45,551 nucleotides of DNA from Sulfuricellaceae bacterium. GTDB taxonomy: Bacteria; Pseudomonadota; Gammaproteobacteria; Burkholderiales; Sulfuricellaceae. A program made the position numbers and the translations under genes. Shown in pieces: positions 34,469 through 42,183 of the stretch. Within the stretch, counting starts at the first letter, position 1. Each line of letters opens with the position of its first letter. The notes beneath the pieces are model-generated. The model was not told the origin of the DNA. It saw nothing but the letters and a program-made list of their open reading frames with translations, and searched no databases. The stretch spans positions 1 to 45,551 of the forward strand of contig JAUYFQ010000083.1 in NCBI GenBank assembly GCA_030690895.1, given 5' to 3'.

Positions 34469-35914
34469 ATGGAAGAAATTCTGATTAATGTCACCCCGCA
34501 GGAAACACGGGTTGCCGTGTTGCAGCAGGCCGTCGTGCAGGAACTGCATATCGAGCGGGCCAGTGCGCGCGGACTGGTCGGCAACATCTACCTGGGGCGA
34601 GTATGCCGCGTTCTGCCGGGGATGCAGTCGGCGTTTATTGAAATCGGACTGGATCGTGCTGCTTTTTTGCATGTCGCGGACATCTGGACTGCGCCCGGCG
34701 AGGAGCATCGTCCAATCGAACGCCTGCTGTATGAGGGGCAGTCGCTCATGGTGCAGGTCTTCAAGGATCCGCTCGGTACCAAGGGTGCGCGTTTATCCAC
34801 CCAGATTGGGTTGGCTGGGCGCTTTCTGGTCTACTTGCCGCAGGAAACCCACATCGGGATTTCCCAGCGCATCGAAGATGAAGTCGAGCGCGAGCATCTC
34901 CGGGAAAAACTGCAACAGTTGATACCCGAAGCCGAACACGGTGGATTTATCATCCGGACCATGGCCGAATCCGCGACAGACAAGGAGTTGCTGGCGGATA
35001 TCGAATATCTGCGCAAGCTCTGGAACGATATTCAGGAAGCGGCCAAAGGCGCGCTACCCAAATCCATGTTGTACCGCGACCTGGACTTGCCCCTGAGAGT
35101 GCTGCGCGACTTCGTGTCTGACGAGACGGGCAGTCTGGTCGTGGATTCACGTGAAACATTTGCCAGAATGCTATCCTTTGCCGGGGAATATACCAGCGGC
35201 GTGGCCGAAAGGCTGACCCATTATCAGGGCCAGCGCCCGCTCTTTGATTTGCGCGGTGTGGAAGATGAAATTGAAAAGGCGCTGGCGCGGCGTGTGGACC
35301 TGAAATCCGGCGGTTATCTGATTCTTGATCAGACCGAGGCACTGACCACGGCAGACGTCAATACGGGTGGTTTTGTCGGCGGGCGCAATTTCGACGACAC
35401 GATATTCAAGACCAATCTGGAAGCGGCCCAGACGATCGCGCGTCAGTTGCGATTGCGCAATCTGGGCGGAATCATCATCATCGATTTCATCGATATGGAT
35501 AACGAGGATCATCAGGCCGCCGTGCTGGCCGAGCTCAGGAAGGCCTTATCGGGAGACCGGGCGCGGATTACCCTGACCGGTTTTTCTTCCCTCGGCCTGG
35601 TGGAGATGACACGAAAACGCACCCGCGAGAGCCTGGCCCACATCCTGTGCGAGCCTTGCCCGGTATGTCAGGGGCGCGGCGAACTGAAAACCGCTCAAAC
35701 GGTTTGCTATGAGATTTTGCGCGAACTGTTGCGTGAAGCGCGCCAGTTCGATGCCCGGGCGTTCCGCATTCTGGCTTCGCAACAAGTGATAGACATGTTC
35801 CTGGATGAAGAATCGCAAAACCTGGCGCAGCTGGGAGACTTCATTGGCAAACCGATCTCTCTGCTGGTGGAGAGCCAGTATTCTCAAGAGCAATACGACG
35901 TGATTTTGATGTAA
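34469..35914 (+). CDS. rng: Ribonuclease G
   Basis: 481-residue endoribonuclease of the RNase E/G family, for 16S rRNA 5'-end maturation and mRNA decay. It has an N-terminal S1 domain (RGLVGNIYLGRVCRVLPGMQ), the catalytic aspartates in ADVNTGGFVGGRNF and IIIIDFIDMDNEDH, and the zinc-link CEPCPVCQGRG. It begins MEEILINVTPQETRVAVL. The E-type C-terminal scaffold is absent, which supports rng rather than rne. It converges on the dynamin-like gene 10 bases away, with no obvious terminator between. Confidence 0.96.
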   Translation: MEEILINVTPQETRVAVLQQAVVQELHIERASARGLVGNIYLGRVCRVLPGMQSAFIEIGLDRAAFLHVADIWTAPGEEHRPIERLLYEGQSLMVQVFKDPLGTKGARLSTQIGLAGRFLVYLPQETHIGISQRIEDEVEREHLREKLQQLIPEAEHGGFIIRTMAESATDKELLADIEYLRKLWNDIQEAAKGALPKSMLYRDLDLPLRVLRDFVSDETGSLVVDSRETFARMLSFAGEYTSGVAERLTHYQGQRPLFDLRGVEDEIEKALARRVDLKSGGYLILDQTEALTTADVNTGGFVGGRNFDDTIFKTNLEAAQTIARQLRLRNLGGIIIIDFIDMDNEDHQAAVLAELRKALSGDRARITLTGFSSLGLVEMTRKRTRESLAHILCEPCPVCQGRGELKTAQTVCYEILRELLREARQFDARAFRILASQQVIDMFLDEESQNLAQLGDFIGKPISLLVESQYSQEQYDVILM

Positions 35915-35924
35915 TCCGCCGCCG

Positions 35925-37853
35925 CTAGGTATTCCTGCCCATAGGGGGGTGGGCGCCGATTTGCGCAAGTATCTCTTCGATAATTTCGCGTTGCTTGAGC
36001 AGATCCGCTTGCCTGGCGATCAGGTCGTCTATGCGCAACTCCAGGTTGTCAATATTGTCGTGAATTTGTTTGACAGTTTCTATCCGTCGCTCGATCTGGC
36101 TCTTGTAATCGCGAATCTGGCTCATGAGCGGCGTCAGAGAGGCGCGCAACCAGGTTTCGCTTTCCGCCTGGGCTTGCTCGAAAATCGCCTCGGCTGCGGT
36201 GACAAGGCCGCCATAAAACTTGCGAACCAGGAAGCTTTTCTCGGTCATGATGTTGACCGGATCATTGCAGAAATCCGTGGTTTGCTGAGCCAGGCCCTGA
36301 AGTCCCTGTAACGGTGCGGCCAGGCTGAGCGCCGGCGGGGACAGTTCGGCAAACCCATGTTGTTCGTGAAAACGCCGGTAGGCCGCATCAACCAGGCCTT
36401 TGATCTGTCCGGCGTGGTGGTGGATTTTATCGAACTGTTGGGTTGCATTCCCGAACAGGGATTGCATGCTGCGCAGCAGACCGGTCGTCGTCCAGCTTCT
36501 TTCAATACTGTTTCGGCTTTTGTCCAGAATCTCATCAAGCTTTGCCTGGCCCAGACTGGCCAACAGTGCTTTTCCCTGCTGTGAAATAACGCCACGGGTG
36601 ATATTGAAGCTTTTCACTGTCTGCTCATAAAACATCTTGTCGGCTTGAGCCTTGTCGAGCAGCTTCCTGACGACATCCCGATTTTTCCCGGTCAATGCGG
36701 TGAGTTCCTTGAGTTCGTGGCGGACGGCAGAGAGTTCGTTGTTCAAGGCGTGCTCCGATGCGCCCACCATGCCACCGATTTCCTTGGTGACCGAGCTGCG
36801 GAGAATCTGCTGTTTGGCCGGGACGATGTTTTCAGCCAGCATGGCCTCTACACTCCCGATGCCACTTTTTTCGAGCAGCGCGCGGTCGCCGCGGATTTTT
36901 GCCAGCAAGGCCTTCTGGGCGGAAATAGCGAGCACATTGACGAAAGGCAGCTCAAGCAGTTGAGCAGTTGCTTCGACCTGACGGTGAATGGAGGTACTGA
37001 TTTCGTGCCAGGGCTTGAGGTCGTCCCATAGAATATCCGCCTTGTTGAGTACCGCCAGCCGGTGTGTGACGAATTTCTGGATATATTTATGCCAGATGAC
37101 CATGTCAGACTTGGTGACCCCGGTGTCCATGGCCAGCAGGAACAGCACCGCATGCGCGCTGGGGATCATGCTCAGGGTCAGCTCCGGCTCGGTACCCAGC
37201 GCATTAAGGCCGGGTGTATCAAGAATGACCAGGCCATCCTTGAGGAGCGGATGAGGATAATTGATCAGGGCATGGCGCCAGGCCGGGATGTCTACGGTTC
37301 CATTGGCGTTGACCATATCCTTGAGGTCAGGGTCGTTGTCGTCCCAAAGTCCCAGCGCCTTGGCATCCTGAATCGGAACCGATTTTTTTTGCGCCACGGA
37401 TCGCATGGCGGCGACCATTTTTTCATGCGAATCAATGTCGAGAGGAAGCTCCTTCCACTCGCCTGTCAGGCGTTTGAGAGAAGCGATACTTTCTTCCCGG
37501 AAGCGGGTCTCGATCGGAAGCAGGCGGATGTAGGGGGGGTCCGATGGTTCATAAAAAATCTCGGTCGGGCACATGGTGGTGCGGCCGACATCCGAAGGGA
37601 GCAGGCGTTGCTTGAAATCGGAGAAAAACAGGGCGTTGATGAGTTCCGTCTTGCCGCGCGAAAACTCGGCGACAAACGCCAGAATCAGGCGATCTTTTCT
37701 GAGGGTTTCGACCAGATCGATAATCCGCTGCGTTTGCTGGGGTTCAGCCGTGCCGGTGCGAACGAGCCATGCCTGGTAGGCATTGATGGCGGTAATCAAA
37801 TTTTCGCGCCAGTGGCGGAAATTCTCGACTTCGTTTAAGAGCTGGGCAGTCAT
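35925..37853 (-). CDS. Dynamin-like GTPase
   Basis: 642-residue large GTPase. The P-loop reads AEFSRGKT at 62-69 (usual dynamin form GEFSxGKS), the switch region RTTMCPTEI at 91-99, G3 is DTPGLNALG and G4 NKAD. The C-terminal ~70 residues look like a coiled coil (QIERRIETVKQIHDNIDNLE onward). There is no clear membrane segment. Bacterial dynamin-like proteins remodel or protect membranes; some act in phage defence or division, but its role here is unknown. Its ATG overlaps the DUF167 stop by 4 bases, so it belongs to the proC-yggT-DUF167 transcript, an unusual partner set. Confidence 0.85.
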   Translation of the reverse strand: MTAQLLNEVENFRHWRENLITAINAYQAWLVRTGTAEPQQTQRIIDLVETLRKDRLILAFVAEFSRGKTELINALFFSDFKQRLLPSDVGRTTMCPTEIFYEPSDPPYIRLLPIETRFREESIASLKRLTGEWKELPLDIDSHEKMVAAMRSVAQKKSVPIQDAKALGLWDDNDPDLKDMVNANGTVDIPAWRHALINYPHPLLKDGLVILDTPGLNALGTEPELTLSMIPSAHAVLFLLAMDTGVTKSDMVIWHKYIQKFVTHRLAVLNKADILWDDLKPWHEISTSIHRQVEATAQLLELPFVNVLAISAQKALLAKIRGDRALLEKSGIGSVEAMLAENIVPAKQQILRSSVTKEIGGMVGASEHALNNELSAVRHELKELTALTGKNRDVVRKLLDKAQADKMFYEQTVKSFNITRGVISQQGKALLASLGQAKLDEILDKSRNSIERSWTTTGLLRSMQSLFGNATQQFDKIHHHAGQIKGLVDAAYRRFHEQHGFAELSPPALSLAAPLQGLQGLAQQTTDFCNDPVNIMTEKSFLVRKFYGGLVTAAEAIFEQAQAESETWLRASLTPLMSQIRDYKSQIERRIETVKQIHDNIDNLELRIDDLIARQADLLKQREIIEEILAQIGAHPPMGRNT

Positions 37854-38197
37854 GCCTTGGTCCTGTTTTCCGGACAGTTATTATCCGCCAGAATCAGTGG
37901 GGAGTGAACGGATCCCTGGATCTCAACCACTTTTCGGCGACCGCTGCCGCCCTGCTTCAATAGAACCTGCCTGGACGGGACATCAAAAACTTGTCTGAGA
38001 AACTCCACCAGCCTGGCGTTGGCCTGACCTTCAAGCGGGGGTGCGGCGATCTTGATTTTGAGGGCGCCGCCATGTATGCCGATGACCTGGGTGACCCTGG
38101 CGCTAGGCTGGATGTGCAAGGTCAGAATCACGCGATCGTCCTCGATTCTGTACCAGGTGTCAGACAAGGCGCACCGCAAATTGCTCCAACCAGGCAA
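37850..38197 (-). CDS. YggU/DUF167 family protein
   Basis: About 115 residues of the DUF167 family: LTLHIQPSARVTQVIGIHGG then LKIKIAAPPLEGQANARLVE are its hallmark. Function is unknown. The start is uncertain: ATG at 38195-38197 overlaps yggT by 38 bases, while a TTG ten codons later (about 38165-38167) overlaps the yggT stop and gives a start closer to many relatives. The yggT-yggU order is widely conserved. Confidence 0.9.
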   Translation of the reverse strand: MPGWSNLRCALSDTWYRIEDDRVILTLHIQPSARVTQVIGIHGGALKIKIAAPPLEGQANARLVEFLRQVFDVPSRQVLLKQGGSGRRKVVEIQGSVHSPLILADNNCPENRTKA

Positions 38198-38729
38198 TGG
38201 GAGCCATCAGAATGAGCTGCAAGATCAGAATCAGTGCCAGTGGCGACAAGTCGACATTGCCGACCAGCGGAAGCACTTTTTGCAGTGGGCGCAACAAGGG
38301 CTGAACCAGTCCGCCGGCAAAGGCATTGATCCAGTGATGGGGCTGAACCCAGCTAAAAATGGCGGTGATGACCACGATCCAGATCAGCATGTGGACTGCC
38401 AGCGCCAGCAGTTTGACGGCAGCCATGAAAGACACGCCTGCCAGCGCCGCTGGCAGGGCGAGTTCATGGCCGGACAGGGCGATGATGCCGGAAACCAGCG
38501 CAAGCTCGGTCAGCCATGCCGCTACCAGTGATGCCCAATCCCACCCTAATAGACCGGGGATGACGCGGCGCAGCGGTTTGACTGCAAAATCGGTGGCGGC
38601 CAGCAGGAAATTCCCCAGCGGGTTTCTGAACGGTGCGCGCCTGAGCTGCATGTAAAAGCGCAGCAGAAAGGCGCCAGCCAACAACGAGGTTAGCGTTTCA
38701 AGCAGAAACAGCACGGCTTGGTTCAGCAT
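38160..38729 (-). CDS. yggT: YggT family membrane protein
   Basis: 189-residue integral membrane protein with two YggT repeats: first FLLETLTSLLAGAFLLRFYM with RNPLGNFLLAATDFAVKPLR, then LIWIVVITAIFSWVQPH with PLLRPLQKVLP. Four hydrophobic segments or more are visible. Osmotic-tolerance roles are reported for relatives, but the mechanism is unknown. It lies 12 bases after proC and is followed by DUF167, the usual order. Confidence 0.93.
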   Translation of the reverse strand: MLNQAVLFLLETLTSLLAGAFLLRFYMQLRRAPFRNPLGNFLLAATDFAVKPLRRVIPGLLGWDWASLVAAWLTELALVSGIIALSGHELALPAALAGVSFMAAVKLLALAVHMLIWIVVITAIFSWVQPHHWINAFAGGLVQPLLRPLQKVLPLVGNVDLSPLALILILQLILMAPIAWLEQFAVRLV

Positions 38730-38741
38730 CCTGACTGGCCC

Positions 38742-39554
38742 TTATTCCTTGCCCAGCAGGTCGCCGAGTTCGCGCGAGCGTTCGGCGGCGGCCAAAATGG
38801 CGTGCTCAATCGCGAGCTTGATGCCAGCCTCGTTCATGGAGGACAGCGCACGTTCCGTCGTGCCGCCCTTGGAGGTGACTCGGGCGCGCAGGGTAGACGG
38901 GTCATCAGGGCTTTGACTGGCGAGTTTTGTGGCGCCAAGAAAGGTCTCCTGCGTCAGCATCCGCGCCTGCTGCGGTGTGAATCCCAGTTTCATGGCGGCG
39001 GCCTGCATGGCTTCCATGAAGTAAAAAACATAGGCCGGACCGCTGCCCGAAATCGCGGTGACGCCATCCATCAGGTTTTCATCTTCCAGCCACAGGGTTG
39101 ACCCGATGGATTTCAAAACGATTTCTGCCTGCTGTTTCTGCTGCGGTGAGACCTCCGGTAGCGCCATCAGGCCGGTCATGCCGGCAGAAACCAGTGCCGG
39201 GGTGTTGGGCATGGAGCGTACCAGATAGCGGTAACCTCCCAGCCAGCGGCTCAAATCATTGATGCGAACGCCGGCCGCAATGGAAATGACCAACTGGGTT
39301 TTCAACATCGGCGCCAGCATGATGGAAACAGCGTGAAGTTGCTGGGGTTTGACTGCCACCACGATCACGCTGCTTTCCAGCGCGCGCTCATCCAGCGCAT
39401 CGAGCGCCCGAATCTTGAAGCGCGAGACAAGCGTCTCGCGGATCTCGGGCGAAACATCCACGACCCGTATCCTGTCGGCGTCAAATCCGTTAGCAACGAG
39501 GCCGCCGATCATGGCTGAAGCCATATTGCCGCCGCCAATGAAGGAAATGTTCAT
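38742..39554 (-). CDS. proC: Pyrroline-5-carboxylate reductase
   Basis: 270-residue NAD(P)H-dependent enzyme, last step of proline synthesis. The N-terminal Rossmann fold is MNISFIGGGNMASAMIGGLV; the C-terminal dimer domain carries DGVTAISGSGPAYVFYFMEA and SKGGTTERALSSMNEAG. Length is typical (E. coli 269). yggS, which often precedes proC, is missing; instead a repeat element and the divergent SDR gene lie upstream. Confidence 0.97.
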   Translation of the reverse strand: MNISFIGGGNMASAMIGGLVANGFDADRIRVVDVSPEIRETLVSRFKIRALDALDERALESSVIVVAVKPQQLHAVSIMLAPMLKTQLVISIAAGVRINDLSRWLGGYRYLVRSMPNTPALVSAGMTGLMALPEVSPQQKQQAEIVLKSIGSTLWLEDENLMDGVTAISGSGPAYVFYFMEAMQAAAMKLGFTPQQARMLTQETFLGATKLASQSPDDPSTLRARVTSKGGTTERALSSMNEAGIKLAIEHAILAAAERSRELGDLLGKE

Positions 39555-39573
39555 GAGTCAGTTCCGCCCCTGT

Positions 39574-39657
39574 AAATGTGAAACAACGCGAAGCGTTGCC
39601 CTCGTCCCCCTCTCCCGCCGGGGGAGGGCAGGGTGGGGGCGGGGGTGGCGAATCGGT
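39574..39657. repeat. Palindromic striped element, copy 7 (proC/SDR gap)
   Basis: Starts gtgaaacaacgcgaagcgtt, continues gccctcgtccccctctcccg and ends with ccgggggagggcagggtggg. It is nearly the reverse complement of the right part of copy 8. The frame of the downstream epimerase stays open through it (KQREALPSSPSPAGGG), which could lead to over-long start predictions. Confidence 0.88.
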
Positions 39658-39730
39658 GTTTCATAATTTGGGGAGACAAATCGCCATCCCCGTTAGAATG
39701 AGACGATTATATGACGATCAGGCCATTTCG

Positions 39731-40630
39731 ATGAAAATCTTCCTGACCGGTAGTGCGGGCCACCTCGCAAGCGTTCTGCTACCTGCATTGTGCGCGGACG
39801 AGGGGGTTGCTTCCGTTACGGGTGTTGACCTGCGCCCGTCGGCGTATCGACATCCGAAATTTTGCGCCTATCGGCTGGACTACGGCAGAGAGCAGGCGCA
39901 TGGCCTGATTGCCGGACACGATGCCCTGATTCATTTGGGTTTCCGGGTATTGCGCGGCAGAATGTCTGCTCGGGCGATGTGGCGGAACAACGTGGAATCA
40001 AGCCAGGCGCTGTTCGAGGCCGCGCAGCGCCGTGATGTCCGCCGCATGTTGCATGTGTCCAGCGCTGCCGTGTATGGCAATGGGGAAAACCTGCCTGAGT
40101 CGGCCAGGCTGTCACCCATTCCCGATTTTCAATATGGAAATCACAAAGCCATCCTGGAAGAGTGGCTGGCGCAACATCATCCGCGCGTAGTGTGTTTGCG
40201 CCCGCATGTCATTCTCGGGCGGCATGCCCAGCCCTTGCTGCGGTTTTTGTTGCGTCAGCCTTGCTATTTACAACTGCCCGATCCTCAACCGCAGCTGCAA
40301 TGCATAGACGAGCGGGATGTCGTCGAGGCAATCCGCTTGTGCCTGAATAAAGATGTACGAGGCGCGTTCAATCTGGCCGGGCCAGAAAGCTTCTCGTTTC
40401 AGACGCTTATCTGTTCTCGATATTCAGGTGCAGTCGGGATCGCCCCCTGGCTTGGGCGCATCGTCCTGCAATCTGCGTGGCGGCTGGGTGGGGTAGGTGG
40501 TGAGCCGGGCTGGATGGGAGGGCTGGAGCGGTCATTGACGCTGGATTGTAGCCGCGCACACGAGGAACTAGGCTGGCGCCCGCAACATGACTTGGCAGAT
40601 TCGCTAACCATGACGCTGGCGGGTCTATAA
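39731..40630 (+). CDS. NAD-dependent epimerase/dehydratase (extended SDR)
   Basis: 299-residue extended short-chain dehydrogenase/reductase. MKIFLTGSAGHLASVLLPAL gives the Rossmann glycine motif, SSAAVYGNGENLPES the serine region, and YGNHK the catalytic YxxxK. Substrate is unknown; sugar-nucleotide epimerases are the closest general class. ATG at 39731 is chosen because the glycine motif starts right there; the 51 codons upstream are encoded by repeat copy 7 and spacer. Confidence 0.88.
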   Translation: MKIFLTGSAGHLASVLLPALCADEGVASVTGVDLRPSAYRHPKFCAYRLDYGREQAHGLIAGHDALIHLGFRVLRGRMSARAMWRNNVESSQALFEAAQRRDVRRMLHVSSAAVYGNGENLPESARLSPIPDFQYGNHKAILEEWLAQHHPRVVCLRPHVILGRHAQPLLRFLLRQPCYLQLPDPQPQLQCIDERDVVEAIRLCLNKDVRGAFNLAGPESFSFQTLICSRYSGAVGIAPWLGRIVLQSAWRLGGVGGEPGWMGGLERSLTLDCSRAHEELGWRPQHDLADSLTMTLAGL

Positions 40631-40732
40631 TTGCAATGAGCCTGGATGTGGTTTATAGTCTGGTCAAATATTAAAGTAATTCAAAATCCAGACGTTATAT
40701 GAATTGCTTAAGGTAAAACAGAAGGATCTGCC

Positions 40733-41674
40733 ATGAAAGCAAAACTCTTGATTGCCTGCTTGCTGCTTTCTTCTTCCGTTGCTTTTGCTGCACAGCCCGT
40801 GCACAAAAAATATACGCAAAAGAAAGCCAGTAGCCCCACCGCTGTCAAAACGGCGCATCTCAGCAAGAAAAAGACTTATAAAGTTGCCAAGCCCGCCGAG
40901 GATTTTAGCGGACCACTGAGACTGGGTTCTTCGATGGCCATTGTTGTGGATCAGGCCAGCGGGGAGACCATTTTTTCGCGTAATTCAGATTCTCGGGCGC
41001 CAATCGCCTCCATCACCAAGCTCATGACCGCAATGGTTGTGCTGGATTCCGATCCGGACATGAACGAAGCGATCATGGTGACAGATGATGATGTCGATTA
41101 TGTGAAGCGCTCCAGTTCCCGACTCAAGGTTGGCAGCGTGCTGACCCGGCAGGAACTGCTGCTGCTCGCGCTGATGTCCTCGGAAAACCGCGCCGCCTCG
41201 GCGCTATCGCGCGCCTATCCTGGCGGCGCCAGCCAGTTTGTGGTTGCCATGAACCGCAAGGCAGCCCAGTTGGGCATGACCCAATCTCATTTTGTCGATC
41301 CGACCGGCCTGCAATCCAGCAATGTTTCGACTGCGGAAGACCTGGTCAAGCTGGTCAAGGCGGGCTATCGCTATGATGATATCCGCAACACCTCCACCAC
41401 TGACGCATACGATGTGGTTTACGACAACGGTCATCGTACCGCTTATCGGAATACCAACGCGCTGGTTAAAAGTCCGGAGTGGGATATCGGCCTGTCGAAA
41501 ACGGGCTATATCTCCGAGGCTGGCCGCTGTCTGGTGATGCAGGCCAGAATTGCCAGCCGTCCAGTGATTATTGTTTTGCTGGATTCTGCGGGAAAACTCA
41601 CCCGCATTGCGGATGCCGTCCGAATCAAGAAATGGCTGGAGACTAGCCGGGCCAGCGGCTATCGAGTGGGTTAA
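40733..41674 (+). CDS. pbpG: D-alanyl-D-alanine endopeptidase (PBP7-like)
   Basis: 313-residue periplasmic peptidoglycan hydrolase of the S11 peptidase family. Signal peptide about 1-20 (MKAKLLIACLLLSSSVAFAA), then a Lys-rich linker (KKYTQKKASS, SKKKTYKVAK). All three penicillin-binding motifs are intact: SITK at 93-96, SEN at 150-152 and KTG at 256-258. It cleaves D-Ala to diaminopimelate crosslinks in relatives. ATG at 40733 has aagga upstream. The 102-base gap before it is AT-rich and holds gtctgg...ccagac as a weak inverted repeat. Confidence 0.94.
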   Translation: MKAKLLIACLLLSSSVAFAAQPVHKKYTQKKASSPTAVKTAHLSKKKTYKVAKPAEDFSGPLRLGSSMAIVVDQASGETIFSRNSDSRAPIASITKLMTAMVVLDSDPDMNEAIMVTDDDVDYVKRSSSRLKVGSVLTRQELLLLALMSSENRAASALSRAYPGGASQFVVAMNRKAAQLGMTQSHFVDPTGLQSSNVSTAEDLVKLVKAGYRYDDIRNTSTTDAYDVVYDNGHRTAYRNTNALVKSPEWDIGLSKTGYISEAGRCLVMQARIASRPVIIVLLDSAGKLTRIADAVRIKKWLETSRASGYRVG

Positions 41675-41692
41675 ACAGGAGGCCAGAGCGGC

Positions 41693-42103
41693 ATGGGCGT
41701 TTTGCAGGAATTCAAGGAATTCGCAGTCAAGGGAAATGTCGTCGACATGGCCGTGGGTATCATTATCGGGGCTGCGTTCGGCAAGATTGTTTCCTCCTTC
41801 GTTGGCGATGTGATCATGCCCCCGATCGGCGTCATGCTGGGTGGGGTGGACTTCTCCAGCTTGTCGATCACGCTCAAGGAAGCGGTGGACAAGACGCCTG
41901 CGGTTGTATTGGCCTATGGCAAGTTTCTGCAAACCATCGTTGATTTCACAATTGTCGCGTTCGCCGTTTTCATGGGTATCAAGGCGATCAACGCCATGAA
42001 AAGGCAGGAAGAAGCGCAGGCCGCACCAGCCGAGCCCCCCGCCCCCTCGGCTGAAGCCGAATTGCTGGCTGAGATACGGGATTTGCTGAAATCGGGAAAA
42101 TAA
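41693..42103 (+). CDS. mscL: Large-conductance mechanosensitive channel MscL
   Basis: 136-residue inner-membrane channel that opens on hypo-osmotic shock. [20 protein letters not shown] is the canonical N-terminus; TM1 is [20 protein letters not shown] and TM2 [20 protein letters not shown]. The C-terminal helix ends [11 protein letters not shown] strong aggagg (41677-41682) lies 10 bases before the ATG. It is 18 bases after pbpG, so the two may be co-transcribed. Confidence 0.97.
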   Translation: MGVLQEFKEFAVKGNVVDMAVGIIIGAAFGKIVSSFVGDVIMPPIGVMLGGVDFSSLSITLKEAVDKTPAVVLAYGKFLQTIVDFTIVAFAVFMGIKAINAMKRQEEAQAAPAEPPAPSAEAELLAEIRDLLKSGK

Positions 42104-42116
42104 GCCATTAACTGCT

Positions 42117-42183
42117 TGGTGATGAGTGATGAGTAATGGGTGAAACCACCCCCCATTACTCATTACCGCTTACCCATGACCCA
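42117..42183. repeat. GATGAGTGAT-type palindromic repeat, copy 2
   Basis: gatgagtgatgagtaatggg (42121-42140) is answered by ccccattactcattaccgct (42152-42171). It is related to the copy at 23242-23309. It fills the gap between the convergent genes mscL and the TonB receptor and could fold as a hairpin in both transcripts. Confidence 0.8.

Noticed and set aside
37062-37838. 258-codon plus-strand frame opposite the dynamin-like gene
   Set aside because: Shadow of the GTPase domain; no motif or ribosome site.
41204-42163. 319-codon minus-strand frame across pbpG and mscL
   Set aside because: Spans two well-supported genes on the opposite strand and their gap.
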